Origin: Planctomycetota bacterium
Lineage (GTDB): Bacteria; Planctomycetota; UBA1135; GCA-002686595
Direction: 5' to 3'
Assembly (NCBI GenBank): GCA_016712565.1
Contig: JADJQU010000014.1
Span: 1-26,590 of the forward strand
DNA length: 26,590 nt
In this document: piece by piece, positions 14,515 to 22,118 of the stretch
How positions within the stretch are numbered: the stretch's first letter is position 1
Layout of the letters: the number at the start of each line of letters is the position of its first letter
Translations under genes and position numbers: made by a program
The notes under the pieces: generated by a model
Database searches by the model: none
The model's input: only the letters and a program-made list of their open reading frames with translations
What the model was told of the DNA's origin: nothing

Positions 14515-15681
14515 CTAGGCGCTGACCTCGCAGTCGTAGGCGAACTGCACGCCGGTGCCGTCGTCGGAGGTCGAGAACTCGTACCGCTGGTTGCGGTTGT
14601 CCTCGCGGCCGCCGCTGGTGTCCGTGCCCTCGACGGTCAGGCCCGTGAGCCGGACGCGCAGGCCGTGGCCGTAGAGCTTGTCGCCGTCGACCAGCGCGCG
14701 GTCGAGCACGGCCACGGTGACGGTGTTGGGGCCGGTGCCCAGCGCCGTGACCTTCGCCACCGAACGCTTGTTCTCGTCGGAGAGCACCGTCTCGCAGAAG
14801 ATGTGCTCCTCGTTGGCGGTCGAGAAGAGGCCCGTGGGGTTGGTGGTGACGGGGATCGCCACGTTGGAGCCGGCCGCGGCGCCGGCAGCGCCGACCGTGA
14901 GCACGGCGCCCGTGGGGTGCGCGAAGAGGAGCTCCAGCGAGCCCTCGCTCACGGCCAGGAGCGCGTCCGTGAAGGTCGCGTCCTCGTGCTCCAGCTCCAC
15001 GGTGCCGCGCACGCGCTGCGTGCCCGTGCGGAGGCTGGAGATCGTCTTGTCGAGCGCGGCGGTGGGGTGGCGAACGTGCCGGCCGGGCTTGAGGTTGTTC
15101 TCGACCGTGATCTCCACGCTGGAGAAGCGCTCCCGGTTCGCGTAGCTGCCGGCCGGCGCGAGCATGAGCGCGCCGTGCTGGAGGATGTAGGAGATGTCCG
15201 CGGGGTAGCTCGGCAGCGAGGGGATCGACCCGCCCGTGAGCTTCTCCGCGTAGCGGCCCATGAGGTCCATGTTCAGGAGGAGCGTGGGCTCGCCCTCGCT
15301 CACGCGGATGCCCAGCGTGTTCACGCGCAGGCCGTAGTAGCGCAGGCACTCGACCTCGGGGTCCACGATCGTGAGCGAGAAGCTCGACAGGTCGCCCGTG
15401 CTGCCGTCCACCTGCGTGGCGAGGTCCAGGATGAAGCGCGCGAGCTCCGGCCACACGCCGACGTTGAGCGTGCCGGCCACATCGCGGCCGACCTGCGCGC
15501 GGTGGGTGTCGCCGCGCACGCCGGTCACGTGGAGCTGGGAGATCCAGGCGTTCTTCGGCCGCACGGTGGCGCCGTCGTCCCAGAAGGGGATGTAGACGTC
15601 ATCCCCGCCGGAGTCGTACTCGCCCCAATCCTGCTCCAGGCGAAGGATCGCGTACCGCTTGGCGCCGACGTTGCTGGTCAT
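14515..15681 (-). CDS. Major tail (tube) protein
   Basis: ATG 15681 follows GGGAGG by ten bases; the product is 388 residues. It begins MTSNVGAKRYAILRLEQDWG and is beta-rich. Features typical of siphophage tube subunits include a central SSVEITVENNLKPGRHVRHP and repeated beta segments with Thr/Val/Gly, ending in a likely separate C-terminal beta domain (YEFSTSDDGTGVQFAYDCEV). It would polymerise as hexamer rings around the tape measure. It lies upstream of the chaperone and tape measure genes as expected, and uses ATG where most neighbours use GTG, in keeping with high expression. Confidence is based on pattern and gene order. Confidence 0.78.
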   Translation of the reverse strand: MTSNVGAKRYAILRLEQDWGEYDSGGDDVYIPFWDDGATVRPKNAWISQLHVTGVRGDTHRAQVGRDVAGTLNVGVWPELARFILDLATQVDGSTGDLSSFSLTIVDPEVECLRYYGLRVNTLGIRVSEGEPTLLLNMDLMGRYAEKLTGGSIPSLPSYPADISYILQHGALMLAPAGSYANRERFSSVEITVENNLKPGRHVRHPTAALDKTISSLRTGTQRVRGTVELEHEDATFTDALLAVSEGSLELLFAHPTGAVLTVGAAGAAAGSNVAIPVTTNPTGLFSTANEEHIFCETVLSDENKRSVAKVTALGTGPNTVTVAVLDRALVDGDKLYGHGLRVRLTGLTVEGTDTSGGREDNRNQRYEFSTSDDGTGVQFAYDCEVSA

Positions 15682-15742
15682 GGACGCAGAACCTCCCAGA
15701 GGAGAGGCGCCCGGCCGCGCTCGCCTCGAAGCCTACCACGAA

Positions 15743-15756
15743 GAGCCAGAAGGCTC
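15743..15756 (-). terminator. Short hairpin upstream of the tail-tube gene (weak terminator candidate)
   Basis: GAGCC and GGCTC pair around a four-base loop. On the minus strand the stem is followed by TTCGTGG. The end of the stem and what follows (GGCTC then TTCGT) resemble the stronger hairpin at 13810-13849. It lies in the 102-base gap between the 133-residue gene and the tail-tube gene. The stem is only five pairs, so this is tentative. Confidence 0.28.
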
Positions 15757-15783
15757 ACTCGGCGTGAAGGCGCCGGTCCTGCC

Positions 15784-16185
15784 CTACTCGGGCTCTTCGT
15801 CGCTCTCGGCCTTCGGCTTCGAGCGCTCCAGGCGCGCGGCCTCGACCAGCCCCAAGGGGCCGGCCATGCTCGCGGCCGGAACGTGGAGCCACTGGCCGCT
15901 GCCGGACACCAGCTCCACCATGTCGAGCGTCACGCAGCCGCCGATGCCGCCGGCCCGGAGGTCCGCGTCGGTGCTGCCCTGCGGAGGAGCGCCGACGAGC
16001 ACGAGGTCGGGGCCGCCCTTGCCGCCGCGGTGGAAGAACTGCCGGCTGCGGAAGTGGGGGCAGACCACGCGGCTGTGCAGGCCGATGTAGCGGAGGCCGT
16101 CGCCGTTGGCGACCGTGAGCTCCTTCGGCTCCTCGCCCTTCGGCTTGAACTCCACGACGCGCGAGGTGTCGGTCTGCTTCGCCAC
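15784..16185 (-). CDS. Small neck/tail-module protein, function unknown
   Basis: GTG 16185 has GGAGG eight bases upstream and gives 133 residues, four bases after the previous stop. It begins MAKQTDTSRVVEFKPKGEEP and contains RVVCPHFRSRQFFHRGGKGG and GGCVTLDMVELVSGSGQWLH stretches. The C-terminus is acidic and charged (SKPKAESDEEPE). No family is recognised. Lying between head-tail joining genes and the major tail protein, it is probably a neck or small tail component. Confidence 0.68.
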   Translation of the reverse strand: MAKQTDTSRVVEFKPKGEEPKELTVANGDGLRYIGLHSRVVCPHFRSRQFFHRGGKGGPDLVLVGAPPQGSTDADLRAGGIGGCVTLDMVELVSGSGQWLHVPAASMAGPLGLVEAARLERSKPKAESDEEPE

Positions 16186-16189
16186 GGTT

Positions 16190-16783
16190 CTACCCTCCCT
16201 GGAGGAGGCCGGCCCGGAGCTCCAGGTGGAGCACCACGCGCCAGCCCCAAGTCTTGTACGCTGACCCCCCGCCTTCGTCCAGCGGACTCTCCTGGTCGGT
16301 CGAGAGAGGCCCCAGGGGAGTGCGCTGGATCGGCCCAGAGAGCCGGAGCGTCTGCACGAAGTCCAGGTGCTCGGCCTCGGGCTCGTGGGGCGCCACCGTG
16401 TCGGGCAGCCGGCCCCCGCGCTGGAAGAGCGCGCGCAGGGTGTGCATGACGAAGGCGTTGGACGGCTCGCTGTTCCGCGCGTCGATCAGGCCCACGAGGG
16501 CGACGGCGTGCACTAGCTTGGCCTGCGGCTCTCGCCAGAGCTCCGCCTGGAGGCTGGCCGGCGCCATGATGAGGGCCGGCATCACGTTCGGCCGAATCAC
16601 GCCGGGCTGCGCGTCCTCCTCGTTCTCGTGGAGGAACATCCGGCCGGCGACCTTGGGGTTGTGGCTCTCCAGGAACTCGAGGAGGCGCTGGGTCGGCTCC
16701 GCGGCGCTTTCGCGGAGCAGGAAGCGCAGAGCCCGGTCGCACTGCGTGATCTCATCGACGGTCAGACGGTCGGCGTAGGCCAC
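16190..16783 (-). CDS. Neck protein, possible tail terminator
   Basis: GTG 16783 follows GGAG by about five bases; 197 residues. It begins MAYADRLTVDEITQCDRALR, has a helical, Arg/Glu-rich N-terminal half and a C-terminal beta-like end (TWGWRVVLHLELRAGLL). It lies between the virion-morphogenesis protein and the small gene before the tail tube, the position where siphophages usually encode the tail terminator that caps the tube and docks it to the head. The assignment is positional; the sequence itself is not diagnostic. Confidence 0.65.
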   Translation of the reverse strand: MAYADRLTVDEITQCDRALRFLLRESAAEPTQRLLEFLESHNPKVAGRMFLHENEEDAQPGVIRPNVMPALIMAPASLQAELWREPQAKLVHAVALVGLIDARNSEPSNAFVMHTLRALFQRGGRLPDTVAPHEPEAEHLDFVQTLRLSGPIQRTPLGPLSTDQESPLDEGGGSAYKTWGWRVVLHLELRAGLLQGG

Positions 16784-16795
16784 AGGCTCTCCAGG

Positions 16796-17398
16796 CTACC
16801 GGCGCACGGAGAAGGGTACGTCCATGAGGGCCGCGCGCACGAACTCCTCCGCGTTGCGGAGGGCCTGAGAGCGCAGCTCGGGCCGGTTGAGCACGGGCCG
16901 CGGCGGCCGGTGCGGCGGGTCGCCCTTGTCGCTCCAGACCGCGCGGTCGCGCTTGGAGCCGTACTCGAGGCCGTGGTCGCTGATCTCCAGCACGCGCTCG
17001 GGGCCGCCGTGGGTGAAGTCCTCCCGCATCTGGTGGGTCCAATGCAGGATCTTGTGCGAGGCGCCCTCGCGGCCCTGGATCGCGTAGTGCTCGCCTGGGG
17101 GGCCGCCGCCGCCGAAGTAGACGGAGCCGTCGCGGCGCTTCCGGGCCTTGAGCGTGCGCCGCTCGATCGTGCGCGGAGCGAGCTCCGGCCAGCTGCCGCC
17201 GCCCTCGGTCTGGAACCACTCCTCCTGGATGCGCTCGAAGTCCTCGACGCAGCGGAACCACAGGGGCTTGAGCTTCTTCAAGCGCTCGGCCCTGCGCTTG
17301 AGGAGCTCGATCTCCTTCACGAGGCCGCCGAGCGCCACGCGCACGCGGCCCAGCCCGAAGTCCATCGAGACGCGCTCCCCTCCGGGGTGCGCAGCCAC
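16796..17398 (-). CDS. Virion morphogenesis / tail completion protein (gpS/Mu gpG-like)
   Basis: The longest form starts at GTG 17398, two bases after the previous stop, with GGGAG eight bases upstream; 200 residues. An alternative ATG at 17365 also has a good GGGGAG. The sequence shows the family pattern: an N-terminal helix, then FERIQEEWFQTEGGGSWPEL, then PRTIERRTLKARKR, then ILHWTHQMREDFTHGGPERV and LEISDHGLEYGSK, ending with RPVLNRPE. The W-x-x-L-x-x-x-T, L-x-x-T-x-x-M-R/L and H/E-x-G-S elements are those of the phage virion morphogenesis (tail completion) family. These proteins finish the tail end for joining to the head. Confidence 0.82.
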   Translation of the reverse strand: MAAHPGGERVSMDFGLGRVRVALGGLVKEIELLKRRAERLKKLKPLWFRCVEDFERIQEEWFQTEGGGSWPELAPRTIERRTLKARKRRDGSVYFGGGGPPGEHYAIQGREGASHKILHWTHQMREDFTHGGPERVLEISDHGLEYGSKRDRAVWSDKGDPPHRPPRPVLNRPELRSQALRNAEEFVRAALMDVPFSVRR

Positions 17399-17400
17399 GG

Positions 17401-17904
17401 CTAGAGCTCCCGGAAGCGGCGCACGCGGAAGAAGTCGCCGCCGGCCGTGTAGACCAGCGCCTTGCCGAAGAGCCGCATCTTGAGGCCCTCCGCCTGCTCC
17501 ATGCAGTAGCGGCGCTGGTGGTAGGGGCCACTGCCGGTCTTCCCGTCGAAGTCGCCCTGGAGCTCGCGGTAGCGGAAGCCGGCCAGCGTCACGGCGTAGT
17601 CGCGGACCTCCGGCTCCACGCCGTTGTCCTCCTCCGTGGCGCGCGCGTCCCAGAAGGCCTCAAGCTCGTCGAGGCGCTCCTGGCCCAGCTCCTCGGGGGA
17701 GGGCGAGAGGCGGCCCTCCTCGGCCAGCTGGGCGAAGCTGGGGGCGAAGGAGGAGCCCTCCAGGTGCCGGCGGAGGAAGGCCTGGACCTCTCGGAGCGCC
17801 CAGGTTTCGGCCTCCGCCTGCCAGCCGGCGTTGAGCGCCTGGAGGCGCCCCAGGAGGCCGGAGCCGGCCTCCAGCTCGCCGTAGCTGGTGAAGGGCAGCG
17901 CCAG
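17401..17904 (-). CDS. Head-tail connector-like protein with a non-canonical (CTG) start
   Basis: Coding bias and a protein-like sequence run from immediately after the upstream TAG (17908-17910) to TAG at 17401-17403, but there is no ATG, GTG or TTG until GTG 17619, which would remove more than half of the protein. The best start is CTG 17904, about six bases after GGAAGGGG, giving 167 residues beginning MALPFTSYGELEAGSGLLGR. Helical segments with ALREVQAFLRRHLEGS and, near the C-terminus, YHQRRYCMEQAEGLKMRLFG resemble small head-completion adaptors in general style, and the position supports this. The alternative is TAG readthrough from the preceding gene, since both are in the same frame. 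A sequencing error in the start codon is also possible. Confidence 0.65.
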   Translation of the reverse strand: MALPFTSYGELEAGSGLLGRLQALNAGWQAEAETWALREVQAFLRRHLEGSSFAPSFAQLAEEGRLSPSPEELGQERLDELEAFWDARATEEDNGVEPEVRDYAVTLAGFRYRELQGDFDGKTGSGPYHQRRYCMEQAEGLKMRLFGKALVYTAGGDFFRVRRFREL

Positions 17905-17907
17905 AGG

Positions 17908-18560
17908 CTACCCCTTCCGGGCCTTCCCGATGGCAGCCAGGAGGTCCGTGCGCTTGGCGCCGGCCGGCACGGGGCCGATCTCGTCCTCGTGGATCGACTC
18001 GAGCTCGGCGCGCGTGAGCTGCGGGAGCGGCTTCGAGGCCGCGGCCGGCTCGTCGCCCTCCTCGTCCTCGTTGCCGGAGCTCGCGCCGCTCGCGACCGGC
18101 GGGAGCGCGTCTCGTCGGCGGCCGGCTGCGTGGGGCGGTCGTCCTTCGGCCCCTTCACGGGCACGCGCTCGAAGGGCTGGACGGCCTCGACGCGCTCGCG
18201 CTCGCGGCGCGTGGCCTTCGTGAGGTCGACGGCCGTGAGGTCCAGGTCGCCCTCCTCGACCCACTCGCCCTCGCGCCAGAGCACGCCGGTCTTGGCCGAG
18301 GGGTTGAAGCGGAAGCAGGAGAGCACCTTCACGGCCAGCCCGATCGTCACGGCCTTGGGCTTGCCGGCCTCGAAGACCACCAGCTGCTCGGGGCGGCCGT
18401 AGCGCACGGCGTAGCGCTCGCGCCGGCTGACCGGGCAGTCCTTCGACGGCCTGTAGGTGAGCACGATCGCCGTGCCGTTCTGCTCCAGCGCGCGCAGGAT
18501 GCGCGTGCGGCGCGGCTCGGGCTCGGTGCGAACGACCTGGGTGAACGAGAGCTTGGGCAC
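17908..18560 (-). CDS. Capsid-neck protein with HeH/LEM-like C-terminus, interrupted by a -1 frame change
   Basis: GTG 18560 follows GGGAGG by eight bases. The first 150 codons read MPKLSFTQVVRTEPEPRRTR through a compact basic/beta domain to PTQPAADE with strong G/C third positions. At about 18111 the coding signal moves to the -1 frame, which continues DALPPVASGASSGNEDEEGD and ends LTRAELESIHEDEIGPVPAG then AKRTDLLAAIGKARKG at TAG 17908-17910, about 217 residues in total. The C-terminal helix-extension-helix pattern is common in phage head-tail genes. The original frame runs on as an Arg/Ser-rich shadow to 17589. No slippery heptamer is obvious, so a missing base (mutation or sequencing error) is likelier than programmed slippage. 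Confidence 0.6.
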
Positions 18561-18604
18561 GGCGAAGTCCTCCCGGAAGGGTTGCGGTTGAGAGAGAAGG
18601 CCGG

Positions 18605-18631
18605 CTCGGGGGAGGTCCCTCCTCCCCCGAG
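18605..18631 (-). terminator. Perfect 11-base-pair hairpin between major capsid gene and next gene
   Basis: CTCGGGGGAGG (18605-18615) and CCTCCCCCGAG (18621-18631) pair perfectly around a five-base loop. On the minus strand it is followed by CCGGCC then TTCTCTCTC, a pyrimidine-rich tract. It lies 57 bases beyond the capsid stop and 45 bases before the next start. It probably partly terminates, or stabilises the 3' end of, the capsid transcript. Confidence 0.55.
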
Positions 18632-18663
18632 TCCGGGCGGGGTTCTTGTTCCCAGCCCCCGAG

Positions 18664-18686
18664 CCGGCGCGCGGAGAGCGCCCCGG
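18664..18686 (-). repeat. Hairpin immediately after the major capsid stop codon
   Basis: GGCGC (18666-18670) pairs with GCGCC (18678-18682) around a seven-base loop. CC and GG outside extend the stem across a two-base bulge. It begins two bases after the capsid stop codon at 18688-18690. Together with the stronger hairpin at 18605-18631 it makes a double structure that may protect the capsid message. Confidence 0.4.
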
Positions 18687-18687
18687 T

Positions 18688-19620
18688 CTACGAGGCGCCC
18701 AGGTTGATGATCTTGGACTGCCGCTTGGGGCTGCGGCACTGGAGGTTGCTGTAGTGCTTCACGTACGCCTCGTTGGAGTCGCGCGTGCGGCCCAGCGGCT
18801 CCACCTTGAAGGCCTGGAGCACGCGGTAGCGCCAGTCCTCGCGGGTGATGCCGTAGCAGGTGCCCTGCGCGCAGTCGGGCGCCCAGAGCACGGGCGTCTC
18901 GTCCACCATGATCGCCGTGAAGCCGCCCTCCAGCTTCGCGGTCTGGAGCCGGCGGTTGCCCGTGGCCGTCTCGATGGAGTTGCCCAGGTTGCGCCAGTCG
19001 GTGCGGCTCGTGACCATCACGAAGCCGTCCTGGGGGATGCCGCGCTCGCTGTCGCCCAGGAGCGCGTCGAGGTGGGCCTTCACCATGTCGACGTCGAGCG
19101 GGTCGTTGGAGGCGTCGTCCTCGTAGCTCTGCCACCACGTGGCGCCGCTGCGCGCGATGCCGGCGTAGGAGCCGCTGTCGGAGATCGCGGCCTCGATGCC
19201 GTCGATGTCCTTGTCGTCGTTGCCCGTGCCGTCGCCCCAGAACTGCGTGTTGAGGGCCACCACGAAGTCGCGGAGCGCGCCGGAGAGCTCCGAGCTCTCG
19301 GCCTCCAGGAAGCCGCCCTCGCCCTGCGTCATGGCCGCGAGCAGGCCGTCGATCGAGATCGTGATCCAGTTGCGCTTCCAGGGCAGGTGGGCGCGCTCGT
19401 AGGCCTGATGCCCGGCGGCCGGCGGGGTGTCGTCCAGCCCGTAGCTCGTGCTGGAGCTGTTGCCGGCGTAGTGCACCTTCCAGCGGAGGCCGTCCCCAGC
19501 GCCGCCGGAGGCGCCGAAGAAGCGGTAGAGCCAGCTCACGCGAGCCAGCGCCTCGACGAAGGGCTGCTCCCAGAGCTCGCGGATGATCTCTGCGACGGTT
19601 TCTGCGTTCGCGCCTGCCAT
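18688..19620 (-). CDS. Major capsid protein (HK97-fold expected)
   Basis: ATG 19620 has GGAG about 13 bases upstream; 310 residues beginning MAGANAETVAEIIRELWEQP. The N-terminal helix is followed by FFGASGGAGDGLRWKVHYAG and SYGLDDTPPAAGHQAYERAH, then a middle with DFVVALNTQFWGDGTGNDDK and FVMVTSRTDWRNLGN, and a C-terminal ITREDWRYRVLQAFKVEPLG. This succession (N-arm, glycine-rich E-loop region, P-domain helix with an R-D-W-R type motif) and the position directly after a scaffold gene fit a major capsid protein. At 310 residues it has no obvious N-terminal scaffold domain, in agreement with the separate scaffold. Two hairpins follow. Confidence 0.85.
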   Translation of the reverse strand: MAGANAETVAEIIRELWEQPFVEALARVSWLYRFFGASGGAGDGLRWKVHYAGNSSSTSYGLDDTPPAAGHQAYERAHLPWKRNWITISIDGLLAAMTQGEGGFLEAESSELSGALRDFVVALNTQFWGDGTGNDDKDIDGIEAAISDSGSYAGIARSGATWWQSYEDDASNDPLDVDMVKAHLDALLGDSERGIPQDGFVMVTSRTDWRNLGNSIETATGNRRLQTAKLEGGFTAIMVDETPVLWAPDCAQGTCYGITREDWRYRVLQAFKVEPLGRTRDSNEAYVKHYSNLQCRSPKRQSKIINLGAS

Positions 19621-19680
19621 GGTGGTCGGTTCTCCGGTTGCGGCCGGCTCGGCAGAGCGCGGCCTGGGTGACGGGCGGAG

Positions 19681-20640
19681 CTACTGCCCCAGGAGGCCGC
19701 GCAGGCGTTCGGCGGTCGCCTTCTCGGCGTCCTCGAACGTCTTGGGCTTCTCGGGGCTACCGCCACTGCCTCCGGGTGCGCCCCCACGGGCGCCTCGGGA
19801 ACCGCTCCCCTGCGGCCGCTTGGCGGCGCGCTTGAGATGCGGACGCTGCTTCAAGAGCTCGCCCACGGCCTCTTCGATGGAGAGGTCTTCGGCTTCGCCG
19901 TCGACCTGCATCTTCACGAAGGCGGCCGCGTCGGGCTCCTCGGACTCGAAGGAGAGCCTACCACGGAGGATGTCCACCACATCTTCCGCGTGCGCTCCGG
20001 CCTTCCGGGCTGCCGTTCGAACCTCCGAGAGAGCGCCGTCGAGGCGGAGCCGCGACTCGAGGTCGCGCCGCTTCTGGCGCTCCTGCTCCAGCTGCCGGCG
20101 GAGCACCGGCGAGCCCTCGGGGGCCTTGCCCTTCGCGCCGGCCTTGCCCTTCGGCGGCTCCTCGTGCTCCTCCTCCTCGCCCTCGCCCTCGCCCCCCTTG
20201 GTCCCCAGACGCGACTCGAGCTCGTCCATGCGCTGCTCGAACTCGGAGCGCATCCGGCGGAGGCGCCGCGCGCCGCTCGCGCGCAGGCGAGCCATCGCGG
20301 CCTCGTGGTCGCGGCGGCTCATCTGCTCGCCGTCGCCCTCCTCCTCCTCCTCACCCTTGGGCTTCTTCTGGCCCTTCTTCCCCCCCTCGCCCTTGTCTCC
20401 GCCGGCCTCCTCCTCCTCCTCGTCCTCCTCGCCGGCCTTGCCCTTGCCGCCGGCCGGCGGGTCCTCCTCGCCCTCCTCCTCGCCCTTCTTCGCCTGGGGC
20501 TGCACGAGGGTGGGGGGCAGGAAGCCGGGGAAGGAGTCGGGGGAGCCGCCGCGGGGAGCGGCGGGGGTTGAGCCGAGGCCGCCGTCGAAGGCGGAGCGCA
20601 CGGCCTGGGCGGCCTGGAGCGAGGCGTTGCGAGAGCTCAT
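19681..20640 (-). CDS. Capsid scaffold protein
   Basis: ATG 20640 is preceded by GGAGG nine bases upstream, giving 319 residues beginning MSSRNASLQAAQAVRSAFDG. A longer in-frame start at 20688 would run into the previous gene. Residues about 50-110 are a low-complexity Glu/Gly/Lys region (for example AGEEDEEEEEAGG). A helical Arg/Glu-rich coiled-coil region follows (RLRRMRSEFEQRMDELESRL and QLEQERQKRRDLESRLRLDG). The C-terminus is basic and Gly-rich, then TFEDAEKATAERLRGLLGQ. Charged, helical proteins directly upstream of the major capsid gene are the internal scaffolds around which the prohead assembles; the basic C-terminal part would bind the capsid shell. No separate prohead protease was recognised. 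Confidence 0.82.
   Translation of the reverse strand: MSSRNASLQAAQAVRSAFDGGLGSTPAAPRGGSPDSFPGFLPPTLVQPQAKKGEEEGEEDPPAGGKGKAGEEDEEEEEAGGDKGEGGKKGQKKPKGEEEEEGDGEQMSRRDHEAAMARLRASGARRLRRMRSEFEQRMDELESRLGTKGGEGEGEEEEHEEPPKGKAGAKGKAPEGSPVLRRQLEQERQKRRDLESRLRLDGALSEVRTAARKAGAHAEDVVDILRGRLSFESEEPDAAAFVKMQVDGEAEDLSIEEAVGELLKQRPHLKRAAKRPQGSGSRGARGGAPGGSGGSPEKPKTFEDAEKATAERLRGLLGQ
20336..20480 (-). repeat. Glu-codon-rich low-complexity tract in the scaffold gene
   Basis: On the plus strand this stretch is dominated by CTC, CTT and TCC triplets in irregular runs, which are GAG, AAG and GGA codons on the coding strand. It encodes alternating acidic (E/D) and Gly/Lys blocks. Such tracts change length easily by replication slippage, so copy number may vary between related phages. 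Confidence 0.6.
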
Positions 20641-20665
20641 CGGGGAGAACCTCCGGACTTGGAGG

Positions 20666-21751
20666 TCAGAGCGTACCGTTGCGAACATCCCCGAGCAAGC
20701 GAGAGAGGCGCTCCACCAGCCGGTCGATCTCCTGGGGAGAGAGCTCGGAGCCTGCCGCGAGGTCGGCCGAGAGCTTGCGCTGGAAGGCCTCCAGGTCGCG
20801 CGCCACGCCGGCGCGAGAGGTCACGAAGCTGGGCCGGCGGCCGGCCAGGAAGTCGCGCCGCTGCGCTCTGTAGCGGCCCTCCAGCGCGCCTTCGAGCTCG
20901 CGCGGCAGGGGGAAGTAGACCTCCCCCGTGTTGAAGCCGAGGCCCATCGTGCGCGCGCTCGTGAAGGTGCGGCGGCCGGCGTTCACGGAGCGGAAGAGGC
21001 GGTCGAGGTCGGCCTGGGAGAAGGTCCGGAAGGCCACGCTCGCCGTGCGGCCCTCGGGGCGAAGGACGGCCGCGCGCTCCGGGCTGACCATTGCGACCCA
21101 GCGCTGCGCGCCGGCCGCGTCCCCGATCTCCCCCAGGTGGTTCCGGCCGAAGGCGAGCAGGTGCGCGTCGGTGGAGAGCTGCCAGATCCCGGCGTTGATG
21201 CCCCAGCTCTCCAGGTTGCGGCCGATCGTTTCGAGGCTCTCGCGGCCGGCCTTCCAGCGCGCGACAACTTCCTTCGCCTGCCGGCTCTCGCGCTCGCGCA
21301 CGCCGGCCACGTTGCGGCGGTGGTCGTCGTGCATGGCGCGCGCGGCCTGCGTGCGGAGGTAGGCCTCGGCCTTCTTCGCCGCGCTGTCGAGCTGGACGTT
21401 CTCGGCCCAGCTCTCCACGATGCGCGAGGCCTCGGCGGCCGCGCCCTGGATCGTGCTGTAGTCGGGCTCTGCCCCAGACCGCGGAGGCCAGACGCCGCCG
21501 GCCGCCTTCGCGTGCATCTTCTCCAGCTGGCCGTCGATGATCTTCCCGGCCTCCGAGAGGCTCGCGCGCTGCGAGAGCTTGCCGTCCTCGCCCACGTTGC
21601 GCGCGGCCCAGGCGTTGAGCTCGCGCCGCGTGTGGAACTCCGCCTGGACGCGGTGGCCCTCCATCTCACGGCGCACCTGCCCCTGCGCTGCTTCGAGCTG
21701 GCGCTGGGCCTGCCGGGTCCAGAAGTCGTACTCTTCGGCGCTGACGGGCAC
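20666..21751 (-). CDS. Unrecognised head protein in the minor-head position
   Basis: GTG 21751 has GGAGG nine bases upstream; 361 residues beginning MPVSAEEYDFWTRQAQRQLE. The N-terminal 180 residues are helical and charged (for example ARAMHDDHRRNVAGVRERES). A middle and C-terminal mixed region includes WGINAGIWQLSTDAHLLAFG, then AVLRPEGRTASVAFRTFSQA and LGFNTGEVYFPLPRELEGAL, ending in helices. Gene order portal, small gene, this gene, scaffold, major capsid mirrors SPP1-type phages, where the gene after the portal is a minor head protein (gp7). I see no typical gpF/gp7 motif, so the role is positional inference only. An ejected inner-virion protein is an alternative. Confidence 0.65.
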   Translation of the reverse strand: MPVSAEEYDFWTRQAQRQLEAAQGQVRREMEGHRVQAEFHTRRELNAWAARNVGEDGKLSQRASLSEAGKIIDGQLEKMHAKAAGGVWPPRSGAEPDYSTIQGAAAEASRIVESWAENVQLDSAAKKAEAYLRTQAARAMHDDHRRNVAGVRERESRQAKEVVARWKAGRESLETIGRNLESWGINAGIWQLSTDAHLLAFGRNHLGEIGDAAGAQRWVAMVSPERAAVLRPEGRTASVAFRTFSQADLDRLFRSVNAGRRTFTSARTMGLGFNTGEVYFPLPRELEGALEGRYRAQRRDFLAGRRPSFVTSRAGVARDLEAFQRKLSADLAAGSELSPQEIDRLVERLSRLLGDVRNGTL

Positions 21752-21803
21752 TCGAGCTGGCCTCCAGCCCCCAAGCGTAGTGCACCGACCGGGCGGCTGT
21801 TAC

Positions 21804-22118
21804 CTACTTCGCTCGAATGCGGAGCTGGAGCCACCCAGGCCAGAGGAGCAGGCCGAAGGGCCGCGCCTCCTCCTCCGAGAGCGCGAGCTCCTGGAAGCCG
21901 GCCCAGAGCGCGGGGTCCGTGCGCACGCAGGCCTCCAGCGCGCGCGAGAGCTGCTCCACGAGGTCGGGCCGCACGGCGTAGGAGAGCTGGAGCGGCTCCT
22001 CGCGGCTCTCGTGCATGGTGCGGCAGCGCAGCGCGTCGTAGAGGTTGGGGAGCAGGCGCGCAACGTCGCCGCGGACGGCAAGAGGCGCGGGGGGCAGCGG
22101 CGGGGGGCGATCACGCAC
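21804..22118 (-). CDS. Small protein after the portal, function unknown
   Basis: GTG 22118 lies within the portal gene end (overlap 22111-22118, sequence GTGCGTGA), giving 104 residues beginning MRDRPPPLPPAPLAVRGDVA. It continues with a helical section (VRPDLVEQLSRALEACVRTD) and a Trp/Leu-rich end (LLLWPGWLQLRIRAK). Coding bias is good. No family is recognised. The overlap suggests coupled translation with the portal, so a head-assembly accessory role is plausible. Confidence 0.6.
   Translation of the reverse strand: MRDRPPPLPPAPLAVRGDVARLLPNLYDALRCRTMHESREEPLQLSYAVRPDLVEQLSRALEACVRTDPALWAGFQELALSEEEARPFGLLLWPGWLQLRIRAK

Noticed and set aside
17589..18110. Continuation of the post-capsid gene in its original frame to 17589
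   Set aside because: After 18111 this frame becomes Arg/Ser/Pro-rich with poorer third-position bias and overlaps the connector-like gene, whose frame is the convincing one.
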